64,000 nucleotides of DNA from JABJAG01 sp038137215 (GCA_038137215.1 JAYQBG010000004.1:62001-126000); one strand, 5' to 3'. Counted from the first letter of the stretch, positions 17,382 through 26,433 are shown. Numbers and translations are program-made. The notes: a model not told the origin generated them from the sequence alone.

Positions 17382-18752
17382 TTGAATCCGACTCCCATCA
17401 GGACACTTTCCGATGCTGTTGCCCGCATCGGCCGTGACGAACATGGCTATGTCAAAGTCGGCGTGTTCGACATAGACGGTATCCTGCGCGGCAAGTTCAT
17501 GCACCGCGACAAGTTCCTGAGCGCCCTGGAGAATGATTTCGGCTTTTGTGATGTTGTGCTTGGCTGGGATGTGAACGACCAGCTTTACGACAATGCAGAT
17601 CATACTGGCTGGCACACAGGCTTTCCCGACACGGGTGTCCGGATTGTTCCCGAGACCGGACGCCAGGTGACCAACGAGGACAATTGCTGGCTGTTTCTGG
17701 GCGAGTTTGCCGGCGAGGCCGAAGCCATCTGCCCGCGCGGTGTCCTCAAGCGCGTGCTGGCGCGTGCCGCCAGTCTAGGCTTCGGCGTGAAAGCCGGATT
17801 CGAGTACGAGTTTTTCGTCTTCGCCGAAACGCCGGAGAGCATTCGCGCCAAACACCACAAGGATTTACAGCCGGTTGCCCCGGGCAACACCGGTTATTCC
17901 ATGCTGCGTCAGGCCGGTCTGAGTGATTTCTATCGAGGGCTGCTAGAGCTCTGCGAGGATATGCTGATGCCTCTCGAAGGCCTGCATGAGGAAATGGGGG
18001 CCGGCGTGATCGAGGCGGCTCTGGTCGCCAATGAGGGGCTCGCCGCGGCAGATCAGGCCGCACTGTTCAAAACCTACGCGAAGGTCCACGCCCGAAGGCA
18101 CGACTTGATGGCCACGTTCATGGCGAAATGGAGCGAACAGGAAGCCGGGCAGTCCGGCCATATTCATCTCTCGCTGACGGACACGAACGGCGACGGCAAC
18201 GCATTTCATGACCGGGCAGCCAATGACGAATTCAGCGAGACCATGCTGCACTTCATCGGCGGCCAGCAAGCCTTGATGCCCGAATTCACCGCGTTGTTCG
18301 CACCGACCGTAAATTCCTATCGCCGTCTGGTGCCGGGCCTGTGGGCGCCGACAGCAGCGACCTGGGGCATCGACAACCGAACCTGTGCGCTGCGGGCCAT
18401 TCCGGGATCGGGAAAATCCCTCCGCATCGAACATCGCCTGCCCGGAGCGGACGCCAACCCATATCTGGCGCTCGCCGGCGCCATCGCATCAGGCCTGCAC
18501 GGTGTCGCGAACCAAATCGACCCTGGCACGCCGCTGTCGGGCAATGCCTATGACGCAAATCTTAACGAAGACCGCCAGTTGCCGCGCACCCTGGAAGACG
18601 CGGGCCGGCGGTTTGCAGAATCACCCGTGGCGCGCAACTGGTTTGGCGATGCCTTTGTCGATCACTTTACGGCATCACGCGACTGGGAAGCACGCGAAGC
18701 CCGCAAGCATGTAAGCGATTGGGAACTCGCGCGCTATTTCGAACTGATCTGA
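17382..18752 (+). CDS. Glutamine synthetase family protein (possible gamma-glutamyl-amine ligase)
   Basis: 456-residue GS-fold ligase. The beta-grasp domain contains VGVFDIDGILRGKFMHRDKF. The catalytic domain has AGFEYEFFVF (metal Glu), GHIHLSLTD, NSYRRLVPGLWAPTAATWGIDNR and the RIEHRLPGADANPYLALAG signature near 355-375. These features fit PuuA/GlnA-type gamma-glutamylpolyamine or amine synthetases rather than ammonia-assimilating GlnA. Translation apparently starts at TTG (17382) with GGAG about 12 bases upstream; the next in-frame Met is near residue 40, inside the domain. It is followed in the same direction by a Mo-hydroxylase subunit and an Fe-dependent alcohol dehydrogenase. Confidence 0.85.
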   Translation: MNPTPIRTLSDAVARIGRDEHGYVKVGVFDIDGILRGKFMHRDKFLSALENDFGFCDVVLGWDVNDQLYDNADHTGWHTGFPDTGVRIVPETGRQVTNEDNCWLFLGEFAGEAEAICPRGVLKRVLARAASLGFGVKAGFEYEFFVFAETPESIRAKHHKDLQPVAPGNTGYSMLRQAGLSDFYRGLLELCEDMLMPLEGLHEEMGAGVIEAALVANEGLAAADQAALFKTYAKVHARRHDLMATFMAKWSEQEAGQSGHIHLSLTDTNGDGNAFHDRAANDEFSETMLHFIGGQQALMPEFTALFAPTVNSYRRLVPGLWAPTAATWGIDNRTCALRAIPGSGKSLRIEHRLPGADANPYLALAGAIASGLHGVANQIDPGTPLSGNAYDANLNEDRQLPRTLEDAGRRFAESPVARNWFGDAFVDHFTASRDWEAREARKHVSDWELARYFELI

Positions 18753-18816
18753 GATGTGACATGAAGCCGACAAACTGGACGTCAGAAGCAGAGCACAGGC
18801 CGGGTAACAGCCAGAT

Positions 18817-21156
18817 ATGAGTGAGAAATTCGGAACCTCACAGCCGGTGCGTCGCCGTGAAGATGTGCGACTGCTCACGGGTCGCGGCGAATATGTCGAT
18901 GATCGCGACGAGTCCGGCTACCTTCACGCCGCCTTCCTGCGTTCGCCCGTCGCCCATGGCCGGATCAGGTCGGTGGATATCGACGCTGCACTTGCGGCAC
19001 CCGGCGTTGTGGACGTGTTCACCGGTGCCGATCTGAAAGCGGCGGGACTGGGCGGCATCCATGCCCGGCCGCCATTGCCCGGCACCGAAATGGACCCACC
19101 CATCCACACTCCCCGTCCGGGCATGGCTGCCGACATCGTCCGCCATGTGGGAGAGCCGGTCGCCGTGGTCATTGCCCAGACCCGCCGTCAGGCAGAAGAC
19201 GCCGTCGAACTGGTCGAGGCCGATATCGAGGAGCTTCCGGCCGTTGTCGAAATATCCGATGCGCTTGCCGATGGCGCCCCGGCTGTCTGGCCCGACCTGG
19301 CCCCCGACAATGTGGGGCTCTACTGGAAAAAGGGCGACACCGAAGGCGCTGACGCCGCGTTCGCGAAAGCGGCCCATGTTACCCGCCTGCGCCTGCGCAA
19401 TAATCGGTTGGTCGGAAACCCGATGGAGCCGCGCACGAGCCTTGCCGAATTCGATCCGGAAAGCGATTGCTACACCCTCACCTGCGCAAGTCAGGGCGTG
19501 CACTACATGCAGGAAGTGTTGTGCGAGCATGTCTTCGATATTCCGCGCGACAAAATGCGTGTGCGCACCTTTGATGTCGGGGGCGGCTTCGGCATCAAGG
19601 AGCAGCCTTATCCCGAAGACGTGTCGATTCTTTATGCTTCGCGCCGGCTGGGACAGCCGGTAAAATGGCAGGGGACCCGCAGCGAGCACTTTATCAGTGA
19701 CAACCACGCGCGCGATGCCGAGATCGAAGCCGCGCTCGCATTGTCCGAAGATGGCGAGTTTCTGGCAGTCCGGGTCTCGGTTGACGATGCCATAGGGGCC
19801 TATTTTGCCTGCCATGGCCCCTTCCCCTCGGTGCGGAACATGCCGAACGGCTTGCCGCTGGTGTATCGCACACCGATCGTGGACATCACGACACGGCTAG
19901 TCATGACCAATACCGTGTCGATCGGGCCCTATCGCGGCGCGGGACGTGAACAGGCGTCGGTGATCATGGAACGCCTTGTCGAGCAGGCCGCACGCGAAAC
20001 CGGCCGGGACCCCATTGCGCTGCGCCGCCGGAACTACATCCAGCCCGGCGACATGCCCTACACGACCCCCGCCGGACGCACCTATGACGTGGGCGAGTTC
20101 GAAGCGGTCATGGAGAAGGCCGAGAAACTCTCGGACGCGGGCGGTTTTGCGCAACGGCGCACCGAAAGTGAGCGTCAGGGTAAGATTCGCGGTCGCGGCG
20201 TGGCCAGCACGGTCGAATGTGTAGGCGCCATGCCCTATGAGGGCGCGATCATCCGGTTTGCGGAGGAAGGCCAGCTGGAACTGACCGTGGCGACCCAAAG
20301 CCAGGGTCAGGGTCACGAAACCGCGTTTGCCCAGCTGATCAACGAGCATCTGGGGATCCCGTTCGAGGATGTCGGGTTCAAGCACGGCAACAGCGAGGAC
20401 GTGCCGATCGGGTTCGCCACGATCGGCTCGCGTTCCATGATCATGGCAGGCTCGGCCATCGCCAATACCTGCGACAGGGTTATCGAGAAAGGCCGCGCCT
20501 GGGCCGGCCATCTGCTCGAGGCCGCCGAAGCCGATATCGAATTCTCGGATGGCCGTTTCCGGGTGACCGGAACCGACCGCGAATTCGAACTGCGCGACCT
20601 CTCGAAGCGAGTGCGCGCCGCAGTTGTCGCAGGCGATCAGCCCGAGGACCTGCCCGACACGCTAGACAGCGAAGACGAATACCGCGCCTCGGAACAGTTT
20701 TTTCCCAATGGCTGCCATATCTGCGAGGTCGAGATCGAACCCGAGACGGGTGTGGTCACCATCGCGCAGTATGCGGCCATCGACGATGTAGGCAATGTTA
20801 TCAATCCGATGATCGTGCATGGTCAGTTGGATGGCGGCGTGGCACAGGGAATCGGGCAGGCGTTGATGGAGGAATGTCGATATGACGAAACCGGCCAGTT
20901 GGTCACCGGCTCGTTCATGGACTACGCCTTGCCACGCGCCGCGGACATTCCCATGATCGATGCGGATTTCCATCCGGTCCCGACGCCTTCGAACCCTCTC
21001 GGCGTAAAAGGTATCGGTGAATCCGGTGTCGTCGGCGCCGTTCCTGCGGTCATGAATGCGATTGCGGACGCACTGGCGAGCCGGGGAGCTACAGTCGATT
21101 TCGATATGCCGGCCACATCGGAAAAGGTCTGGCGTGCGCTGAGTCAGGCCAGCTAG
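18817..21156 (+). CDS. Xanthine dehydrogenase / aldehyde oxidase family molybdopterin-binding (large) subunit
   Basis: 779-residue CoxL/XdhB-like subunit. The ALD_XDH a/b hammerhead domain (about 14-130: RREDVRLLTGRGEYVDD) is followed by Mo-cofactor domains: FDVGGGFGIKEQ, IGPYRGAGREQASVIMERL and the C-terminal LGVKGIGESGVVGAVPAVMNAIADAL with the catalytic Glu. The active-site loop is PYRGAGR (form II) rather than AYRGAGR of true CO dehydrogenase. The usual FAD (medium) and 2Fe-2S (small) subunits are missing from the neighbourhood, so partners must lie elsewhere. It sits 64 bases after the GS-like gene. Confidence 0.88.
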   Translation: MSEKFGTSQPVRRREDVRLLTGRGEYVDDRDESGYLHAAFLRSPVAHGRIRSVDIDAALAAPGVVDVFTGADLKAAGLGGIHARPPLPGTEMDPPIHTPRPGMAADIVRHVGEPVAVVIAQTRRQAEDAVELVEADIEELPAVVEISDALADGAPAVWPDLAPDNVGLYWKKGDTEGADAAFAKAAHVTRLRLRNNRLVGNPMEPRTSLAEFDPESDCYTLTCASQGVHYMQEVLCEHVFDIPRDKMRVRTFDVGGGFGIKEQPYPEDVSILYASRRLGQPVKWQGTRSEHFISDNHARDAEIEAALALSEDGEFLAVRVSVDDAIGAYFACHGPFPSVRNMPNGLPLVYRTPIVDITTRLVMTNTVSIGPYRGAGREQASVIMERLVEQAARETGRDPIALRRRNYIQPGDMPYTTPAGRTYDVGEFEAVMEKAEKLSDAGGFAQRRTESERQGKIRGRGVASTVECVGAMPYEGAIIRFAEEGQLELTVATQSQGQGHETAFAQLINEHLGIPFEDVGFKHGNSEDVPIGFATIGSRSMIMAGSAIANTCDRVIEKGRAWAGHLLEAAEADIEFSDGRFRVTGTDREFELRDLSKRVRAAVVAGDQPEDLPDTLDSEDEYRASEQFFPNGCHICEVEIEPETGVVTIAQYAAIDDVGNVINPMIVHGQLDGGVAQGIGQALMEECRYDETGQLVTGSFMDYALPRAADIPMIDADFHPVPTPSNPLGVKGIGESGVVGAVPAVMNAIADALASRGATVDFDMPATSEKVWRALSQAS

Positions 21157-21183
21157 GCGCCCTCCGACAACAAAGGTGCATCC

Positions 21184-22374
21184 ATGACTGTTGATCCGGC
21201 CACACTGCGCGGCAACTGGAACTTTCCGACCACCATCTGGTTCGGGGTCGGTCGCATCTCGACCCTGGCACGTGCCTGCCGGAGTCTCGGGATCAGCAAA
21301 CCGATGATCGTCACCGACCCGGGGCTTGCTCCCCTTCCGATGGTCACGGATGCTGTGGCCGCACTCGAAGAATCGGGTGTCAGTGCCGTGGTGTTCTCGG
21401 ATATCAAGCTGAACCCAGTCAGTCAGAACGTTTTCGACGGCGTTGCAAGACTGCGCGCGGAAAACTGCGACGGGGTCATCGCCTTTGGTGGCGGCTCTTC
21501 ACTGGATGCGGGCAAAACCATCGCCCTGATGGCTGCACAGCCGGAGGACGGAATTGCGATGTGGGATCTTGAAGAGGGTCGCAAGGACTGGCAATCGGCC
21601 GCCTCCCCGCTTCCGACCATCGCCATCCCGACCACGGCAGGCACGGGTTCGGAAGTCGGGCGTTCGACTGTCATCCTGAATGAGGAGACCGGCCGGAAGG
21701 TCATCATTACCCATCCGGGCATGATGCCGGGCGTTGTCATTGCCGATCCAGACCTGACACTTGGTTTGCCGCCGCACATCACCGCGGCAACCGGCATGGA
21801 CGCGTTGGCCCATTGTCTGGAGGCGTACTGCTCGCCCTTCCACAATCCGCTTTGCGACGGGGTGGCACTGGAAGGCATGCGACTAGTCCGCGAACATCTG
21901 ACCGACGCGGTTGCGGACGGCAGCAATATGGTCGCGCGCAGCCAGATGATGGCGGCTGCCGCCATGGGAGCCACTGCGTTCCAGAAAGGCCTGGGTGCCA
22001 TTCACGCCATGAGCCACCCCATCGGTGCGACCTATGACACCCACCACGGCCTGACCAACGCGGTGGTGATGCCCTATGTGCTGGCACGCAATCGCGAGGT
22101 TATCGAGAGCAAGCTCTCGCGTGTTGCAGCCTATCTCGGACTGGCGAATAACCCTGCTCAGGGGTTCCCGGCATTCCTGGAGTGGATCCTGGAACTGCGG
22201 CGCATCTTCGACATGCCCGATACTATTGCCGAGCTTGGCGTCACGGAAGCGCATTTTGACGAACTGGCCGCCGCCGCAGAGAAGGACCCGACGGCCATCG
22301 CCAACCCGGTACGACTGGACGCAGTTGGGTTCCGGGAGATTTTCGAGAAAGCCTATCGGGGCGATCTGAGCTGA
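21184..22374 (+). CDS. Iron-containing alcohol dehydrogenase
   Basis: 396-residue group III dehydrogenase. The NAD-binding region has GGGSSLDAGKTIAL and PTTAGTGSEVGRSTVI; the metal site has Asp and His in TGMDALAHCLEAYCSP, His in GAIHAMSHPIGATYDTHHG and a final His in the same stretch. It follows the Mo-hydroxylase gene by 27 bases and would interconvert an alcohol or hydroxyacid with its aldehyde or keto form. A strong hairpin overlaps its stop codon, closing the three-gene unit. Confidence 0.92.
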   Translation: MTVDPATLRGNWNFPTTIWFGVGRISTLARACRSLGISKPMIVTDPGLAPLPMVTDAVAALEESGVSAVVFSDIKLNPVSQNVFDGVARLRAENCDGVIAFGGGSSLDAGKTIALMAAQPEDGIAMWDLEEGRKDWQSAASPLPTIAIPTTAGTGSEVGRSTVILNEETGRKVIITHPGMMPGVVIADPDLTLGLPPHITAATGMDALAHCLEAYCSPFHNPLCDGVALEGMRLVREHLTDAVADGSNMVARSQMMAAAAMGATAFQKGLGAIHAMSHPIGATYDTHHGLTNAVVMPYVLARNREVIESKLSRVAAYLGLANNPAQGFPAFLEWILELRRIFDMPDTIAELGVTEAHFDELAAAAEKDPTAIANPVRLDAVGFREIFEKAYRGDLS

Positions 22375-22397
22375 TCGCAAGCCTGCGATCAGCCCTT
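22370..22397. terminator. Rho-independent terminator overlapping the Fe-ADH stop codon
   Basis: A perfect 10-bp stem (GCTGATCGCA/TGCGATCAGC) with an AGCC loop is followed by CCTTCTT. It also forms the 3' end of the convergent small gene. Confidence 0.8.
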
Positions 22398-22625
22398 CTT
22401 GTAGGGATTGGTCAGGTTGTCCACGATAGTGCGCAACACCTCGCGGAACTGCGCTTCGGACACATCCATCAGGACCGCGTCTTCCAGAGCCTCCTGACAA
22501 ATTTCCTCGATCTCTCCAAGGTTTTCCCGAAGCACGAGAATCGATTCCTCACAGCTCATCACCGTGCCGTCAGGTTGCTTCCAGACCTCCGGCTCCGCTG
22601 CACTGCGTGTCTTTGCATCTGCCAT
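22389..22625 (-). CDS. Conserved hypothetical protein (78 aa)
   Basis: Small soluble acidic helical protein: MADAKTRSAAEPEVWKQPDG, then SCEESILVLRENLGEIEEICQ and a C-terminal FREVLRTIVDNLTNPYKKG. The start at 22625 has GGAAGG upstream and is preferred over an earlier in-frame ATG (22658). No domain recognised. It is convergent with the Fe-ADH gene and shares its terminator region; it is divergent from the amino-acid dehydrogenase. Confidence 0.6.
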   Translation of the reverse strand: MADAKTRSAAEPEVWKQPDGTVMSCEESILVLRENLGEIEEICQEALEDAVLMDVSEAQFREVLRTIVDNLTNPYKKG

Positions 22626-22855
22626 GTCCGCTATCCTTCCGCGCGGGCCAGGCCGCAAATCCGAAATACTTTATTGAAATATTATTATAACGCACGGGGG
22701 CAAGGGTTTGTTTTTTGCCGTCCAGGCCGGATGTCCTGGCGGGTTGTTTCGAAGTCGGCACCCGCACCGGATATTCGCTGAAGCGAACCGATGCAGATGC
22801 AACATCGTTTCCATGATCGATACCGCAGGAAAGCGGTGCATGTCAGGAGAACGTC

Positions 22856-23901
22856 ATGACAGTTTTTTCCGCGCCCGCCTATGACAACCACGAACATGTC
22901 TCGTTCGGACACGATCCCGAGACGGGACTGCGCGCGATCATCGCAATCCACAACACTAATCTTGGCCCCGGGGTCGGCGGATGCCGGATGTGGCCCTATG
23001 CCGATGACCAGGCCGCCTTGCAGGATGCCCTGCGTCTGTCCCGCGGCATGACCTATAAATCCGCACTCGCCGGCCTGCCGTTCGGGGGCGGCAAATCGGT
23101 GATCATCGGAAATGCCAAAACCGACAAGACTGCCGAACTCATGCGTGCCATGGGTCGATTCGTGGAAAAGCTCGGTAGCGGCTATATCGCGGCAGAGGAT
23201 ATCGGCATGACGGTGCGCGATATGGACGAAATGGCCACCGAAACCCGGTATGTGACCGGCACGAGCGCCACCAGCGACAATCCGTCTCTCTATACCGCCT
23301 ATGGCGTTCTGCGCGGCATCGAAGCTGCGATCGAACACAAACTGCAACGCAATGACGGACTCGACGGCGTCCAGGTTGCCGTCCAGGGCCTTGGTGCTAT
23401 GGGGTTCGATCTTGCGCACCGCCTTCACGAAAAGGGCGCGTACCTGCACGTTGCGGATATCAACCGCGATGCCGTCGAACGCGCTGTCGCAACCTTCGGC
23501 GCGGTGCCGGTGGACACCCATGACATCCACGCCGCCGATGTCAATGTCTATGCGCCCTGTGCCCTCGGTGCGGTCATCAATGACGAGACCATCGGCGAAC
23601 TGCACGCAGAAATTGTGGCGGGCTCAGCCAACAATCAGCTGGCCCAGGACCGTCGTGGCGCAGAGCTGGCGGGGCGTGGGATTCTCTATGCCCCGGATAT
23701 GTCATCAATGCCGGCGGCATCATCGAGATCGCCCATGGACCGGATTTTGGCGGCGACCATGACGACGACAAGATTTACGCCCATCTCGACAGAATTCACG
23801 ACACGCTCGTGGAAATCTTCGAGCGGGCCGACAGCGAAGCTGCCGCCACGAATTCGGTCGCGGATATTATGGCCGAAGAGCGGTTCCGCGCTGCGGCCTA
23901 G
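22856..23901 (+). pseudogene. Leu/Glu/Phe/Val dehydrogenase, frameshifted near the C-terminus
   Basis: NAD-dependent amino-acid dehydrogenase (leucine/valine dehydrogenase type). The intact part has GPGVGGCRMWPY, the catalytic Lys region MTYKSALAGLPFGGGKSVI, EDIGMTVRDMDEM and the Rossmann VQGLGAMGFDLA. The frame is lost at about 23698: after GILYAPD, inserting one base restores YVINAGGIIEIAHGPDFGG and a normal C-terminus ending at the TAG 23899-23901. A perfect palindrome encloses that TAG. As given, the frame runs on to 23941 as junk. The missing base is in a TT-like context, so a sequencing error is as likely as a real mutation. Confidence 0.85.
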
Positions 23902-23909
23902 GCCGCAGC
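23890..23909. terminator. Perfect 20-base palindrome at the amino-acid dehydrogenase 3' end
   Basis: GCTGCGGCC and its exact complement are centred on the TAG that ends the frame-corrected dehydrogenase, between it and the convergent bfr. No U-tract is seen; it probably stabilises or ends transcripts from both sides. Confidence 0.5.
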
Positions 23910-23931
23910 AGCAGGACAACCTGGCTTCGAA

Positions 23932-24396
23932 TCAGACCTGAGACTGCAGGTAGTTTTCCAGGCCGACTTTCGAGAGAAGGTCGAGCTGCGTCTCTAGATA
24001 GTCGAGATGCTCTTCCTCGTTTTCGAGAATGCTGCTGAGCAGATCGCGGCTGACATAGTCGGTTTCGTTTTCGCAAAGCGTGATGGCCTCACGAAGCTCG
24101 GGAATAGCCTTTTCTTCGAGCTTGAGATCGCACTCCAGGATTTCCTTCACGTCTTCTCCGATGGCAAGCCGATGAAGGTCCTGAAGGTTGGGAAGACCGT
24201 TGAGAAACAGAATACGCTCGATCAGGATATCGGCGTGCTTCATTTCATCGAGGGATTCCTTGTACTCGTACTCGCCGAGTTTCTCGAAGCCCCAGTCCTT
24301 GAGCATCCGCGAATGCAGAAAGTACTGATTGATCGCCGTCATCTCATTGGTGAGGATCTTGTTCAGGGCGTCGATAACTTTTTGACTGCGTACCAT
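23932..24396 (-). CDS. bfr: Bacterioferritin
   Basis: 154-residue haem-containing ferritin forming a 24-mer iron store. The di-iron ligands E18, E51 and H54 and the haem ligand M52 (SLDEMKHAD) are at their canonical positions when the start MVRSQKVIDALNKILTNEM (24396) is used; the longer upstream frame would shift these. The LENEEEHLDYLETQLDLL C-terminal helix holds the remaining ligands. It lies downstream of bfd on the same strand (120 bases), matching the store/release partnership. Confidence 0.95.
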   Translation of the reverse strand: MVRSQKVIDALNKILTNEMTAINQYFLHSRMLKDWGFEKLGEYEYKESLDEMKHADILIERILFLNGLPNLQDLHRLAIGEDVKEILECDLKLEEKAIPELREAITLCENETDYVSRDLLSSILENEEEHLDYLETQLDLLSKVGLENYLQSQV

Positions 24397-24516
24397 TGGG
24401 AATTCTTCATAGAAGTATCTGCGCGGAGAATATAACCCCCGCCGCTCAATAGTGAACGGCAAACCTCCAAATTATTCAGTGACTTGTGAAACTGCGACGC
24501 AATCGCAGCGCTACCA

Positions 24517-24705
24517 TCAGGCTGCGATCTCAGGTTCCGGGTCCGAAGGTATTTCGGTCAGCATTTCGCGGATATAGGCCGCGCAGGTGCCGCATTGGGG
24601 TTCGATATCAAGCTTGTGATAGACGTCGTCCACATCGCAAACGCCCTGGGCGATCACGTCCTTTATTTCGCTCTCACGAACAGCATTGCAGATACAGACA
24701 AACAT
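24517..24705 (-). CDS. bfd: Bacterioferritin-associated ferredoxin
   Basis: 62-residue [2Fe-2S] protein that reduces bacterioferritin haem to release iron. The cluster ligands are CxC at the start (MFVCICNAV, C4 and C6) and CxxC in PQCGTCAAYI, about 32 residues on. It precedes bfr on the same strand. A Fur-like inverted repeat lies 33 bases upstream of its ATG. Confidence 0.94.
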   Translation of the reverse strand: MFVCICNAVRESEIKDVIAQGVCDVDDVYHKLDIEPQCGTCAAYIREMLTEIPSDPEPEIAA

Positions 24706-24737
24706 CGCATTGCACCTCTGGCATCAATGTAGTCTAG

Positions 24738-24754
24738 TTGCGAATAAGTCTCAA
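24738..24754. promoter_or_regulatory. Candidate Fur/iron-responsive operator upstream of bfd
   Basis: TTGCGA-ATAAG-TCTCAA is an imperfect inverted repeat (one mismatch in six) resembling the TTGCGAATnATTCTCAA style of Fur box. Its place just upstream of bfd-bfr fits iron repression of iron release. Inference from sequence only. Confidence 0.45.
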
Positions 24755-24781
24755 AACTAAATAATGTCGGTGGCCAAACGC

Positions 24782-25222
24782 CTAGATCAGCCCGAGTTCG
24801 CGGAGTTCCTCTGCCATTTCGGCCGGCGGTTCCGCTTCCGCCTCCGCACCAGCAGGCAGATCGGCAGGCGCATTGTCGTCTTCGAGATATCGCCAGCCCT
24901 GAAAAGGGCGTGACCGCCGCGGCCGGACCCGAACAAGCTTCTTGCCCAGATGAATGGCGCAACGCGGGCTACCATCCTGCCCGGTCGCCGGTTCAATACC
25001 CGTGATTTTCTGGCGAACAAGGATACGTCCCTTGATGACCCAGTAGAGCGAACCGCCCTCAGAGGTCAGTTCCTCCGCACGCCGTGGCGTGTTGCGCGTC
25101 AATATGCGCAAGACAGGGCCGTCACCGGCGGCCTTGCGCTCGGCAGTACGCAGCTTCTGGCGTTCGCGCAAATGGTCAATCGTCTCGATACCGACGGCAA
25201 GCTTTATGAGATGAACCGGCAT
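24782..25222 (-). CDS. DUF1489 family protein
   Basis: 146 residues: MPVHLIKLAVGIETIDHLRERQ, then TRNTPRRAEELTSEGGSLYWVIKGRILVRQKITG and LVRVRPRRSRPFQGWRYL. This matches DUF1489, a family found largely in alphaproteobacteria and without a known function. The C-terminus (about 115-146) is Ala/Glu-rich and likely disordered. It is followed after a short gap by bfd on the same strand. Confidence 0.85.
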   Translation of the reverse strand: MPVHLIKLAVGIETIDHLRERQKLRTAERKAAGDGPVLRILTRNTPRRAEELTSEGGSLYWVIKGRILVRQKITGIEPATGQDGSPRCAIHLGKKLVRVRPRRSRPFQGWRYLEDDNAPADLPAGAEAEAEPPAEMAEELRELGLI

Positions 25223-25277
25223 GTGCGCAGATTAGCAGCGCGCCGGTCCCCGGTGAACCGAAGGCCTGGGGAAAACC

Positions 25278-25697
25278 CTAGCCTGTCATCCGTGCGACGA
25301 GCTTGTTCAGGCTTTGCACGAGCTCGACGCCCACAGGACCGCCATCACCCTTGACCTTGTTCTTGATCACGGCGCGCATCGCATCGGCATGCGCACGCAC
25401 AACATCACCTTTGAGCAGGTCCGGCTCGCTCAAATTCGAGATGTAGTTTGTGAGTGACAGGCTCACTTCGCTGATCAGATCGAACCCGAACGTCTCGCCC
25501 TGATCGCCAACCTCGCGGGCAATCCGGCAGATCTTGAAACCGATCTTCATGGCGCGTGACGGATCGTCTTTCAGATCGTGGGAGAGCTTCATCACCATGG
25601 CGATCTCGAGTGACACGCGATCGGCGAAATCATCCGCCATTGACGCGATGGCGCTGGAAGCCTGATGCACGGCGTCCACATCGACACCCTTCGCCAC
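25278..25697 (-). CDS. Conserved hypothetical helical protein next to a response regulator
   Basis: At least 139 residues starting at GTG 25697 (AKGVDVDAVHQASSAIASMADDFADRV), mostly alpha-helical, ending LVQSLNKLVARMTG. The frame is open 16 codons further upstream and encodes ITPPNLLKAKVGGGG, which looks like the conserved N-terminus of similar proteins; a CTG at 25743-25745 directly after a TAG is the only possible start there. The response regulator gene lies 151 bases upstream on the same strand, hinting at a signalling role. No catalytic motif is seen. Confidence 0.65.
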   Translation of the reverse strand: MAKGVDVDAVHQASSAIASMADDFADRVSLEIAMVMKLSHDLKDDPSRAMKIGFKICRIAREVGDQGETFGFDLISEVSLSLTNYISNLSEPDLLKGDVVRAHADAMRAVIKNKVKGDGGPVGVELVQSLNKLVARMTG

Positions 25698-25848
25698 GCC
25701 GCCGCCGCCAACTTTCGCTTTCAGCAGGTTGGGGGGCGTGATCAGCTAATAGTCACCGTTGCTGTGGCCATCCTCAGCCATAGAGTCCTCTCGCTCGGCG
25801 GAACATCCGCATCGAATCGATGCTATCGGGCGACGGTTAAAAGTTTGT

Positions 25849-26433
25849 TTAGTCGCTGACGATCTTATCGGCGCTTTCGCGGCTGGCGCGCAGAGCATTT
25901 TGCTGCTGTTCTGAAAGCTCGCGAACGGTCAGGCCCACCTCTTCCAACTCGGCCTGGCGGCGCTCCGGACCGGTATAGGTCGGATCTTTCTGGCGGCGCC
26001 GGTCGGGTCCGAAATAGGTGTCTGTTTTCACAAACGGGCGGGGTTCCTCAATCACCGTTTCAAGACGATTCATCAGTCGTTCGACCGTGAACGGCTTTGC
26101 GAGAAATTCGGTCACACCGTGATCCCGGGCAATTTGAACGCGTTCCTGATCCGAATAGGCCGAGATCATGATAATCGGAATATACGAATTGGGGCTTTTG
26201 TCCGAGGTCCGTATTAGATCGAGCAGATCGATCCCGCTTATGGGATCCATCTGATAGTCCGTAAATACGATGTCGTAATCGAGCCGACAGAAGGCATCGA
26301 ACCCGCGTACACCGTCCTCGGCGATATCGATATTGCGAATGCCGACAGCGTTCAGGATCGTTCGCAACAACTGCCGGATATGGCCGATGTCATCGACGAT
26401 CAGTATTCGCAAATTTTCGAGGCGATATGCCAA
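25849..26433 (-). CDS. Response regulator receiver protein
   Basis: About 194 residues. A CheY-like receiver domain (about 9-130) has the acidic pair in LIVDDIGHIRQLL, the phospho-acceptor in FTDYQMDPISG, the Ser/Thr switch in IIMISAYSD and the conserved Lys in EFLAKPFTVERL. A short tail follows with FGPDRRR and GPERRQ repeats, common in alphaproteobacterial single-domain regulators. There is no DNA-binding domain. The start is probably the TTG at 26433 (giving MAYRLENLRILIVDD, the usual family start) rather than an upstream codon at 26466. No kinase is adjacent. Confidence 0.85.
   Translation of the reverse strand: MAYRLENLRILIVDDIGHIRQLLRTILNAVGIRNIDIAEDGVRGFDAFCRLDYDIVFTDYQMDPISGIDLLDLIRTSDKSPNSYIPIIMISAYSDQERVQIARDHGVTEFLAKPFTVERLMNRLETVIEEPRPFVKTDTYFGPDRRRQKDPTYTGPERRQAELEEVGLTVRELSEQQQNALRASRESADKIVSD

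Noticed and set aside
18817..21156. Aerobic CO dehydrogenase large subunit
   Set aside because: The active-site loop reads PYRGAGR (form II), not AYRGAGR, and coxS/coxM are absent; so CO oxidation is not supported.
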